From: an uncultured Bacteroidales bacterium
Lineage (GTDB): Bacteria; Bacteroidota; Bacteroidia; Bacteroidales; Paludibacteraceae
Direction: 5' to 3'
DNA length: 64,000 nucleotides
Assembly: GCA_902799185.1 (NCBI GenBank)
Contig: CADBZO010000017.1
Coordinates: forward strand, 1-64,000
In this document: piece by piece, positions 49,101 to 56,423 of the stretch
Numbering within the stretch: position 1 is the first letter of the stretch
How the letters are laid out: every line of letters starts with the position of its first letter
Notes under the pieces: generated by a model
Seen by the model: only the letters and a program-made list of their open reading frames with translations
Database searches by the model: none
What the model was told of the DNA's origin: nothing
Position numbers and translations under genes: made by a program

Positions 49101-49231
49101 AGGACCGGTATATGACCCAGGTGAGCGAATACATGGAGGCGCTTAGGCGGATGGGCTACGCCCCCGTACGTGGCTACTTATGGTTCGCACGCAAACCCAA
49201 AGGCAAACAATTGGTACAAGTGCATGGATAG
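46178..49231 (+). CDS. UvrD-type helicase-nuclease (AddA/RecB-like)
   Basis: A 1017-residue protein with superfamily-1 helicase motifs: Walker A CRASAGTGKTYTLAAY, AITFTNKATAEM, Walker B HILIDEFQDTSRLQW, LILGDIKQSIYRWRNGDW, RNYRSSEQVVRFN, ILTVHASKGLQAQT and LNMLYVALTRAEDNLY. The C-terminus has a RecB-like nuclease core (RPDRVMINPETNEAIVLDYK: D and D-Y-K). With the next gene it would form an AddAB-type complex for double-strand break processing and recombination. The start is the GTG at 46178 (read as Met). Its stop overlaps the next ATG (ATGGATAG). Confidence 0.92.
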   Translation: MIDIRHPLNVCRASAGTGKTYTLAAYYVGLLLSGEDYRSILAITFTNKATAEMSERILGYLHGIAQGTEPAFLLRARDFMIRDKQAPDALLAGRAEECFKRMLLDYDSVRIQTIDSFLQTLLSGLAGVLRMSAGLTTELDIDHVIRQAVDQLLTTEMTPADRSILEDYMRLKLDEEAHWDVRQSLCMMAKELYNESVQMLDADGRILFDAPAIARRRTALEQAWQEDSGLAELKTLLASCAPEKYNRYTKAAYDRLCKSVADPGQLSAKDRFRGVSAKSCNADEMARATELAERVARTYNTIQLTIRFSRDMELMASLQRLIQRNLAEANTALLARTAGTLSKALHDGDADFILEKAGIRYRHILIDEFQDTSRLQWSVINRLVQDVLAGEGHTLLILGDIKQSIYRWRNGDWHIMASLGSDEAHYGAQINRAFPNLTRNYRSSEQVVRFNLSLFDHIIRSYPDEKNADLIDAIYGEGFTPDKLEDFYQASKKPGGYVRFRAFPKATKEELALDMFDTMEELLARGASPEDMMILVREKKEAALITDLKSQLNADQYPCLTRAGLVSADSFLLEASEAVQLVMAGLRLIARDDRVAEKYIEMTTGRPELIPALRASVSPRLPLYEAVSELVKQLLTDADGCYRGTETAYLNSLLDRTRDYVASYGSRIDDFLTYWDDTLHAKPIPASAADAIRILTVHASKGLQAQTLFVPFCMWTKEAGRHPQKIWCEVSPELHAGTDYVPVQDGAEMAESDYHDEYEAEHLNMRVDNLNMLYVALTRAEDNLYISTSYPVTANGTMGTCNHVGRYIMDYVGEDSYEAGEPVIKHRERSGTADNIQAELWADSRNVRFVQSQEGALYTDYGEEAYRRVARMDEGNLCHEIFANLHRASELEQVLDTFATRGEIRDAAQRDALRALITSAWEGSEEMRDWFTSPWQLKLEQAIYIDHRELRPDRVMINPETNEAIVLDYKFGHWEDRYMTQVSEYMEALRRMGYAPVRGYLWFARKPKGKQLVQVHG

Positions 49232-52151
49232 TTTCTTGAGACATACTGCGGAGTCGGTTCTGCAATCGTTGGACTGGTCCCGGCTGAGCCGTACCACGCT
49301 GGTACTGCCCTCCCACCGTGCCGGGCTGGTGCTGAAAGACGAGATACTGCGTCTCCAGCAGGAGCGTCACGCGCAGGCGGTCTGGGCTCCGGCCGTGCAG
49401 ACCCTCACGCAGCTCCAGGACGCCCTCTCGCCCCTCTATGACGAGGACGAGCTCTTCACCGTCGTGCGTCTCTATCGCTACTACCTGACCCTCAATCAGC
49501 AATCATCCATCACCGACGACCTCATGCCCCTCGACCTCTTCTACGGCTGGGGGCGGCAGATGATTGCGGATTTTACGAATATAGATGCTTCCATGCCCGC
49601 TTCCGAGGTGTCGGCGTTCTTTGCCAATACCGTTGCGGCGCATGAGTTGGGTGAGTGGCAGCTCGACTCCGAGACCGAGTCCCGCCTCCGCGCCCTCATC
49701 AACCCCTTGTCTGCCCGTCCGGCTGCTACGGACTCTGTCCAAGCGCAGTACGAACTGATATGGCACCGGCTCTATGATTTCTACCGGGCTCTCCATGCCG
49801 AGATGGAAGCGGAGCAGAAAGGTTATCCCGGGATGCGCCAGCGGGCGGTCATCGACCATTGGGAGGACGACTCCGTACAATCGCAGATAGCAGGACGGAC
49901 GTATGTCTTCGTCGGTTTCAACTACCTCCTGCCCGTGGAGCGCGAACTGATGCAGCGGCTTCGTGATGCCGGTCAGGCGCTCTTCTACTGGGACTATGTC
50001 TCGGATTTCGAGACCAACGCGAAAGCCTTCTCTTTCGCCCGTCTCAACAGCGGTATCCTGGGTTCAGCTCTCCCGCCGCGGCAGTGGGGTGCACCGCGGC
50101 CCGTCACCCTCGTCTCCTGTACCTCGCGCGAGGCGCAGGCGCAGTATGTCCACTCGTGGCTGCAGGCGAACTACACCGCCTCCGGGCAGAAAGTGGGGGT
50201 CGTCATATGCGACGAGTCAATGCTCGAACCGGTTATCTACACCCTCCCGGCGATCATCCTTCCGGGGGAGACGGAACCCTCACCGGTAAATATCACCAAG
50301 GGCTTCCCCTTGCGCAATACCGTCATCTATGCCCGTGTGCTCGCTTGGCTGTCCGACCCCGCACGAGGCGCAGCGGACGAACCCGTCACGCCTGCCCTCA
50401 TCGACGACCTGATAGCCCAAGTCCTGGATACGCCAACTACGGAACCTACGGAACCTACGCAAACTACGGAACCTACGGAACCTACGGAAACTACGGAACC
50501 TACGGAACCTACGGAAACTACGGAACCTACGGAAACTACGCAAACTACGCAAACTACGGAAACTACGCAAACTACGGAACCTACGGAGGCTTTGCCTCCT
50601 TCCCCCGGCCTCCCCTGGCAGGAGCTGCTCATCCTTGAGAGCGAGTACCAGGTCCGTAAGGTGGCCCACCAGATGCGGCTGCTCATCACCGCCGGGCTCG
50701 GCGGACAGCCGTTCACCCTCAAGCTGCTGCGGCTCCTCATGCGCCGCACGATGGAGGGCGTCTCCATGCCTTTCCATGGCGAACCCGTTACGGACATCCA
50801 GGTCATGGGTGTGCTGGAGACGCGTATGCTGGATTTTGACCGGCTGCTGCTCCTTAACGTAGAGGAAGGGATTATCCCGCAGACACGGGCGGATATCTCT
50901 TTTATCCCGTATTATCTGCGCAAGGCCTATCATATGCAGACCTCGGACGAACGCGCCACGGTCTATGCTTATAACTTCTTCCGCCTGCTCAGCCGTGCCG
51001 GTCATGCCACGCTCCTCTACGCCTCCGCGGAGGCGGCGGAGGGAGGCAAAGGCATGTCGCGGTTCGTCATGCAGATGCTTTATTCGCCGGCTTTTGAGGT
51101 CACGCGCCGCACGTTGCAGGAGCCTTCTGTCCTGACCTCGGCGGAACGGACGATAGATGCCGGGACACCTTCGCTCCTCGCTTCCCTTACTCCGGATAAG
51201 GACGGTGTCCTCCGTCGCGCGGACGGACGCCCTTACCGCCTCTCGCCAAGCGCACTCAACACCTATATCAGCTGCCCGCGCAGTTTCTATCTCCATTATA
51301 TCCTGGGTATCCAGCCCAAGGAGGAAGAAGAGGTGCTTTTCGCGCCGAACACCCTCGGCTCCTTTGTCCACCACGCCATGGAGTACCTCTACCGTACGTA
51401 TCTCCATTGCGACAACACCTCCCCCGTGCGCGTCACGCCGGAGCAGATAGAAGCCCTTCGTACGGACGAGGCGAAGATACAGGCTGCCCTTGATGCAGCA
51501 TACGAGGCTATGAACGCCGAAGCGGAGACGCCTTATATACCCGACCACCATGTGGGCGAGAATATCATCATCAAGGGCTATGTGGATAATATCCTCTCGC
51601 GCGACCGGGAGGATGCGAAAGCCGGTCTGCAGCTCTACCTGCTGGAGCAGGAGCGCACCTTCCCGCTGACCATCGACGGGGTAGGCACCTTGCTCTCCGG
51701 CGGAACGATAGACAGGCTGGATATATACGGTCCTGCCGGTAGCGAACGCCTCCGCGTGGTGGATTACAAATCCGGTTCCTATACCGATACGACCCACCTA
51801 AAGAAGATGTCTTCCTCCTGGGAGGAACTGATGGACAGCGAGGGCAAGGCGTACGTCCGCCAGACCTTGATTTACAGCCATGCCGTCCTCACGCATGACC
51901 GTACAGGGCTGCCTGTCGAACCCAACCTCTTCTTCTGCCGCCGCAAACTCAATGAGATAGTCACGACCATTGATATCGGTTCAGAGACCGTGCATGACTA
52001 CGCCGCTATACGCGAGCCATTCATAGAGGCCTTGCAGGAGAAGGTACGAACCCTCCTTACCGCTACGGAATTCCCGCAATGCGAGCCCGATAAATGTCCT
52101 GCTTTCTGTCCGTTCTATGCCTTGTGCGGACGAAAGCCCAAAGAATTTTGA
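49224..52151 (+). CDS. PD-(D/E)XK exonuclease, AddB-like
   Basis: A 975-residue partner of the preceding helicase. N-terminal helicase-like region (LVLPSHRAGLVLKDEILRLQ) is inactive-looking. The C-terminal nuclease has a Cys-bounded segment (first Cys in NTYISCPRSFYLHYILGIQP; last three in FPQCEPDKCPAFCPFYALCG), the layout of the AddB iron-sulfur nuclease, and the active-site strand LDIYGPAGSERLRVVDYKSG. Residues about 405-459 form a Thr/Glu/Pro/Gln low-complexity insert from 9-base tandem repeats (50434-50598). The start ATG 49224 overlaps the upstream stop. Confidence 0.9.
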   Translation: MDSFLRHTAESVLQSLDWSRLSRTTLVLPSHRAGLVLKDEILRLQQERHAQAVWAPAVQTLTQLQDALSPLYDEDELFTVVRLYRYYLTLNQQSSITDDLMPLDLFYGWGRQMIADFTNIDASMPASEVSAFFANTVAAHELGEWQLDSETESRLRALINPLSARPAATDSVQAQYELIWHRLYDFYRALHAEMEAEQKGYPGMRQRAVIDHWEDDSVQSQIAGRTYVFVGFNYLLPVERELMQRLRDAGQALFYWDYVSDFETNAKAFSFARLNSGILGSALPPRQWGAPRPVTLVSCTSREAQAQYVHSWLQANYTASGQKVGVVICDESMLEPVIYTLPAIILPGETEPSPVNITKGFPLRNTVIYARVLAWLSDPARGAADEPVTPALIDDLIAQVLDTPTTEPTEPTQTTEPTEPTETTEPTEPTETTEPTETTQTTQTTETTQTTEPTEALPPSPGLPWQELLILESEYQVRKVAHQMRLLITAGLGGQPFTLKLLRLLMRRTMEGVSMPFHGEPVTDIQVMGVLETRMLDFDRLLLLNVEEGIIPQTRADISFIPYYLRKAYHMQTSDERATVYAYNFFRLLSRAGHATLLYASAEAAEGGKGMSRFVMQMLYSPAFEVTRRTLQEPSVLTSAERTIDAGTPSLLASLTPDKDGVLRRADGRPYRLSPSALNTYISCPRSFYLHYILGIQPKEEEEVLFAPNTLGSFVHHAMEYLYRTYLHCDNTSPVRVTPEQIEALRTDEAKIQAALDAAYEAMNAEAETPYIPDHHVGENIIIKGYVDNILSRDREDAKAGLQLYLLEQERTFPLTIDGVGTLLSGGTIDRLDIYGPAGSERLRVVDYKSGSYTDTTHLKKMSSSWEELMDSEGKAYVRQTLIYSHAVLTHDRTGLPVEPNLFFCRRKLNEIVTTIDIGSETVHDYAAIREPFIEALQEKVRTLLTATEFPQCEPDKCPAFCPFYALCGRKPKEF
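50434..50598 (+). repeat. 9-base tandem repeats coding for T-E-P / T-Q-T
   Basis: Units such as ACGGAACCT and ACGCAAACT are repeated about 18 times without interruption of the reading frame, giving T-E-P, T-E-T and T-Q-T triplets. It lies between the helicase-like and nuclease halves of the AddB-like protein and could vary in length by slippage. Confidence 0.95.
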
Positions 52152-52152
52152 T

Positions 52153-53025
52153 ATGATACAGTATTACCTTGTTGGCGACCATTTGTTTGGTATAGAAGCG
52201 AGCCAACCGCAATTTGAAACCTTGGTGAATTATGCGCCGTTCCGGGTCACCCCGGACGATCCCGCACCCCTCTTTACCATCCGCGTGCGTGGGGAGCAGA
52301 TACCTTCCTCCGATGGATGGGAACCGGTCTATACCGACCGCTCGGACGAGGACATGCCGCGTATCGAGATGTACCGCCGTGAGAACCGGTGGATGTTCTG
52401 CGTGTCGATGTACCGCGAGAGCGAGATTGTCAGTGCGATGATCTGTTCCGCCGACTGGCGCGAGGTGGAGCTCTATATGCAGCCCCGTTGTGTCCGTTTT
52501 GCTATCGACAACGCGGCGATGCTTGTCTATGCCTTTGCTTCGGTGGGGATGAAAACGCTCCTCTTCCACTCGTCGGTCACCGTACGGGAGGGACGCGCCT
52601 ATATGTTCCTCGGCCACTCCGGCACGGGCAAGAGCACCCATTCGCAGCAGTGGAAAGCCGCTTTCCCGGATGCCACGCTTCTCAATGACGACAACCCTGT
52701 CGTACGTATCCTCCCGGATAACACCGTCCGTGTCTATGGCTCGCCCTGGAGCGGCAAGACGCCTTGTTACAAGGCGGAGTCGGCTCCGCTGCAGGCGCTT
52801 GTCCAGCTCGCGCAGGCACCGGAAAACAAAATACACCTGCTCAAAATGACGCAGGCGTATCCGTATATCCTGGCATCCGTCAGCGGCCTCAAAGTGCTGC
52901 CTGAGATGATGGATGCCATCTATGAGTCGATTGCTTCGTTGCTGGAAATTACTCCGGTCTATAAACTCGAGTGCCTTCCTAACCCCGACGCGGCACGGTT
53001 ATGCGCTCAAACGTGTTTATCTTAG
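52153..53025 (+). CDS. HPr kinase-like P-loop protein
   Basis: A 290-residue protein starting at ATG 52153. The C-terminal half has an HprK-type kinase core: LLFHSSVTVREGRAYMFLGH, P-loop GHSGTGKSTHS, LLNDDNPVVR (the D-D of HprK/PEP carboxykinase-like proteins) and YGSPWSGKTPCYKAESAPL. The N-terminal half is a separate, unrecognised domain. Similar stand-alone HprK-like proteins occur in many Bacteroidota and in some peptide-modification clusters; there is no ptsH or peptide gene next to it, so the target is unknown. Its last 47 bases overlap the convergent mtaB gene. Confidence 0.8.
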   Translation: MIQYYLVGDHLFGIEASQPQFETLVNYAPFRVTPDDPAPLFTIRVRGEQIPSSDGWEPVYTDRSDEDMPRIEMYRRENRWMFCVSMYRESEIVSAMICSADWREVELYMQPRCVRFAIDNAAMLVYAFASVGMKTLLFHSSVTVREGRAYMFLGHSGTGKSTHSQQWKAAFPDATLLNDDNPVVRILPDNTVRVYGSPWSGKTPCYKAESAPLQALVQLAQAPENKIHLLKMTQAYPYILASVSGLKVLPEMMDAIYESIASLLEITPVYKLECLPNPDAARLCAQTCLS

Positions 53026-54271
53026 ACCTGTCGTAAGGACAGCTTACTTTGATATAGTTCTCGGTGAAACCCTCCATGAGGTCGGTTCCACCGGGATTTT
53101 TGATGCGTTTGGCTTCCCACAGTACCGTTCCCCGGTAACCCTCGTGCTCGCGGTAGAAAGTATCGGTCTTGCGGGCGGACAGCTCGTGGAGCTCTCTGCT
53201 ACGCCGCTCCCTTTCTTGCTGCGGCACAACCTCCAGGTCCATGGTCAGCATACGGGTGTTGGCGCGCTCGGAGTAGGTGAATACATGCAGTTGCGATACC
53301 GGCAGCTGCTCAATGAACGCCACGTATTCTTTCCAGCACTCCGCCGTCTCGCCGCGGACTCCTACCATGCAATCCACGCCGATGAATGCGTCGGGCATCA
53401 CCGCCTTGATATGCGCCACGCGTTCGGCGAACAGCTCCCGCGTGTACCGCCGTCCCATGATCTGCAGCACGGTGTTGCTGCCGCTCTGCAAAGGGATATG
53501 GAAATGCGGCGCGAAATGCCTGCTGCCGGCTACCAGGTCGATGATCTCGTCGCTCAGCAGGTTCGGCTCGCAGCTGGAGATACGGATGCGGTACTCGCTC
53601 TCTGTGTCCAGGTTGTCCAGCGCCCGCAGCAGGTCGATAAACCGCTCCCCTGTGCTCCGGCCGAAATCGCCGATGTTCACTCCGCTCAGGATCAGCTCTT
53701 TGGCTCCTCCGCGGATAGCCTCTTCGGCTTGAGCGACGACCTCCGCGATGGACGGGTTGCGGCTCTTGCCCCGCGCCAAAGGTATCGTGCAGTACGAGCA
53801 GAAATAGTTGCATCCGTCCTGCACCTTGATAAAACACCGTGTGCGGTCGTCCTTGCTGTACGCGCCGTGGAAATCGTTTATCTCGCGGATGGCGGACACG
53901 CATGTCTCTCCCTCTTTCTGTCTCTCCACGCTCTTCTCCAGCCGCTCTACGAACTCCGCCAGATGGAATTTCTCCTCCTGGCCTAATACATAGTCCACGC
54001 CTTCTATATGCGCTATCTCGTCCGGTTTGAGCTGGGCGTAACAGCCCGTCACGATGAGTATCGCGTTTGGGTTCTGGCGCCGGATGCGGTGAATCATCTG
54101 GCGGTCTTTGTGGTCCGCCGCGTCCGTCACCGAGCAGGTGTTGATGATACATATGTCCGCCTCTTCGCCCTGCTTGGCACGCTCGTGGCCGCGTGCTGTC
54201 AGCGCCTTGCCCAGCGCACTGCTCTCCGCATAATTGAGTTTGCACCCCAATGTGGTAAATCCTATCTTCAT
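52979..54271 (-). CDS. mtaB: tRNA t6A37 methylthiotransferase MtaB
   Basis: Radical-SAM methylthiotransferase of 430 residues adding the methylthio group to t6A at tRNA position 37. N-terminal cluster Cys: FTTLGCKLNYAES, CIINTCSVTDAA, LIVTGCYAQLKP. Radical-SAM motif C-x3-C-x2-C: VQDGCNYFCSYCTIPLARG. C-terminal TRAM domain (YRGTVLWEAKRIKNP, LMEGFTENYIKVSC). Start ATG 54271 (MKIGFTTLGCKLN), 23 bases after the -7 box. Its 3' end overlaps the HprK-like gene from the other strand by 47 bases. Confidence 0.95.
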   Translation of the reverse strand: MKIGFTTLGCKLNYAESSALGKALTARGHERAKQGEEADICIINTCSVTDAADHKDRQMIHRIRRQNPNAILIVTGCYAQLKPDEIAHIEGVDYVLGQEEKFHLAEFVERLEKSVERQKEGETCVSAIREINDFHGAYSKDDRTRCFIKVQDGCNYFCSYCTIPLARGKSRNPSIAEVVAQAEEAIRGGAKELILSGVNIGDFGRSTGERFIDLLRALDNLDTESEYRIRISSCEPNLLSDEIIDLVAGSRHFAPHFHIPLQSGSNTVLQIMGRRYTRELFAERVAHIKAVMPDAFIGVDCMVGVRGETAECWKEYVAFIEQLPVSQLHVFTYSERANTRMLTMDLEVVPQQERERRSRELHELSARKTDTFYREHEGYRGTVLWEAKRIKNPGGTDLMEGFTENYIKVSCPYDRSKINTFERITVPRRG

Positions 54272-54294
54272 TGTTCTTTTAACCGTTGCGGCTG

Positions 54295-54326
54295 CAAAAT
54301 TACAAAAAATATTGCACATACGCAAG
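54295..54326 (-). promoter_or_regulatory. Promoter of mtaB
   Basis: Minus-strand CTTG (54326-54323), spacer starting CGTATGTGCAATATTTTTTG (20), TAATTTTG (54302-54295). Confidence 0.9.
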
Positions 54327-54362
54327 ATTTTGGCGATATTTTTAACCGTTCGCTTCTCCTCC

Positions 54363-54403
54363 CTGCCAAAATGGCAGTCTGTATCTCTTGGCACGGGATT
54401 TGA
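54363..54403 (+). promoter_or_regulatory. Possible alternative-sigma promoter of htpG
   Basis: No TAnnTTTG box precedes htpG. Instead there is the inverted repeat CTGCCA-AAA-TGGCAG (54363-54377) and, 11 bases on, TGGCAC (54389-54394), 5 bases, TTGA (54400-54403), which resembles a sigma-54 -24/-12 element (TGGCAC-N5-TTGC) except for the last base. It would give a leader of about 47 bases. Confidence 0.35.
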
Positions 54404-54461
54404 CGGAAAAGAAACGGAACGTAAAACAAACATCCGTAGTCAATAATTAAAAACAAATACT

Positions 54462-56423
54462 ATGAGCAAAGGAAATATTGGGGTAACGAGCGATAACATC
54501 TTCCCCGTCATCAAGAAATTTTTGTATTCCGACCATGAGATCTTCCTTCGTGAGCTGATCTCCAATGCCGTCGATGCCACGACCAAGCTGAAAACCCTCT
54601 CGTCGGTAGGCGAGGTGAAGGGCGATTTAGGTGATTTGCGCGTGCGCGTGTCTATCAATAAGGAGAAGAAGACCCTCACGGTCTCCGACCACGGTATCGG
54701 CATGACCGCCGAGGAGGTGGACAAGTTCATCAACCAGATTGCTTTCTCCGGCGCCGAGGAGTTCGTCAACAAGTACAAGGACAAGACGGAAGCCATCATC
54801 GGTCATTTCGGTCTCGGTTTCTATTCCGCCTTCATGGTTTCCAAGAAAGTGGAGATCTTCAGCCAGTCCTATAAAGAGGACGCGAAAGCTGTTCACTGGT
54901 CTTGCGAGGGCGACCCCGAATATACGATGGAGGACACCATCAAAGCCGAACGCGGTACGGATATCGTCCTGCACATAGACGACGATTTCAGCCAGTATCT
55001 GGAGGACGCCACCATCGAGGGCCTGCTCCGCAAGTACTGCAAGTTCCTGCCCGTCGAGATCGCTTTCGGCAAGAAGAAAGAGTGGAAAGACGGCAAGGAG
55101 GTGGAGCTCGACGAGGAGAACATCATCAATGATACCAACCCCGCCTGGACCCGCAAACCGTCAGAGTTGAAGGACGAGGACTATGACAAGTTCTACCACG
55201 AGCTCTATCCGACCCAGATGGACGAGCCGCTGTTCCATATCCACCTCAATGTGGACTACCCCTTCAACCTCACGGGTATCCTCTATTTCCCGAAGATCAA
55301 GTCCAACCTCGACGTACACCGCAACAAGATACAGCTCTATTGCAACCAGGTTTATGTGACCGACGAGGTGGAGAACATCGTACCGGAGTACCTGACGCTG
55401 CTGCACGGCGTGATCGACAGCCCGGATATCCCGCTGAACGTCAGCCGTAGCTACCTCCAGAGCGACAACAACGTCAAGAAGATCTCCGGCTATATCACCA
55501 AGAAGGTAGCCGACAAACTTGCCGAGCTCTACAAAGCCGACAAGGACGAGTTCGCCAAGAAATGGGACGACATCAAGATGTTCATCCAGTTCGGTATGCT
55601 GACCGACGAGAAGTTCTACGAGAAGGCAAAGGATTTCGCCCTCTTCAAGAACCTCGACGGCAAGTACGCCACGCTGGAGGAATACAAGGCGCAGGTCAAA
55701 GAGGCGCAAACCGACAAGGACGGCAACCTCGTGCTGCTCTACACCAACGACCCCGACGCGCACTACACCTATATCGAGCGCGCGAAGGCGAAGGGCTATG
55801 ACGTCCTGCTGATGGACGGCGAGTTGGATGTGCACGCCATGAGCCAGGCGGAGCAGAAGAGCGAGGAAGGCAAGCTGCGGTTCGTACGCATTGACTCCGA
55901 CACCATCGAGAACCTCATCCGCAAGGAGGATACCGCCAAGGACACTTTCTCCGACGAGCAGAAAGAGGGACTGCGCAAAGCGTTCGAGGGCTTGCTGCCG
56001 AGTGCCGAGGACAAACTCCGTTACTTCGTCACCTGCGAGGCGGCGGCTGCGGACGCACTGCCTGTCTTCCTGACGCAGAACGAGTTTATGCGCCGTATGA
56101 AAGAGATGTCCGCCCACCAGCAGGGAATGTCCTTCTACGGTCAGATGCCGGACCAGTACAACCTCGTCGTCAACACCGCGCACCCGCTCATCCAGGAGCT
56201 CGTGGCAAAAGAGACCTCCGAGCAAGTAGAGGAAGAGGTTGAGAAGAAAGCAGAGAAAGAAGGCGAGGAGCCTAAAAAAGAGACCGTCATCAAGACGGTC
56301 TGCAAGTTGGAGGGCGAGGATGAGCGTATCAAACAACTCATCGATATCGCGCTTCTGGCTTCCGGCCAACTGAAGGGCGAAGCACTCGCCAAGTTCGTCA
56401 ACCGGTCGGTAGAACTGCTATAA
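54462..56423 (+). CDS. htpG: Molecular chaperone HtpG (Hsp90)
   Basis: A 653-residue cytosolic ATP-dependent chaperone. N-terminal GHKL ATPase: IFLRELISNAVDATTKLKTL (catalytic Glu and Asn), VSDHGIGMTAEEVDKFINQI, IGHFGLGFYSAFMVSKKVEI. Middle domain: HIHLNVDYPFNLTGILYFPK, YLTLLHGVIDSPDIPLNVSR and SYLQ. The C-terminal dimer domain is followed by an acidic linker (EEEVEKKAEKEGEEPKKE). Length is near that of Bacteroidota HtpG. It converges on the Xaa-Pro aminopeptidase gene with stop codons overlapping (6 bases). Confidence 0.97.
   Translation: MSKGNIGVTSDNIFPVIKKFLYSDHEIFLRELISNAVDATTKLKTLSSVGEVKGDLGDLRVRVSINKEKKTLTVSDHGIGMTAEEVDKFINQIAFSGAEEFVNKYKDKTEAIIGHFGLGFYSAFMVSKKVEIFSQSYKEDAKAVHWSCEGDPEYTMEDTIKAERGTDIVLHIDDDFSQYLEDATIEGLLRKYCKFLPVEIAFGKKKEWKDGKEVELDEENIINDTNPAWTRKPSELKDEDYDKFYHELYPTQMDEPLFHIHLNVDYPFNLTGILYFPKIKSNLDVHRNKIQLYCNQVYVTDEVENIVPEYLTLLHGVIDSPDIPLNVSRSYLQSDNNVKKISGYITKKVADKLAELYKADKDEFAKKWDDIKMFIQFGMLTDEKFYEKAKDFALFKNLDGKYATLEEYKAQVKEAQTDKDGNLVLLYTNDPDAHYTYIERAKAKGYDVLLMDGELDVHAMSQAEQKSEEGKLRFVRIDSDTIENLIRKEDTAKDTFSDEQKEGLRKAFEGLLPSAEDKLRYFVTCEAAAADALPVFLTQNEFMRRMKEMSAHQQGMSFYGQMPDQYNLVVNTAHPLIQELVAKETSEQVEEEVEKKAEKEGEEPKKETVIKTVCKLEGEDERIKQLIDIALLASGQLKGEALAKFVNRSVELL

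Noticed and set aside
50280..51797. 505-codon minus-strand ORF with RRFRSFRRF repeats
   Set aside because: Antisense to the AddB-like gene; the striking Arg/Phe/Ser repeats are only the reverse reading of the 9-base coding repeat.
55161..56369. 402-codon minus-strand ORF opposite htpG
   Set aside because: Antisense to a canonical Hsp90 gene, Leu/Val-rich with no motif.
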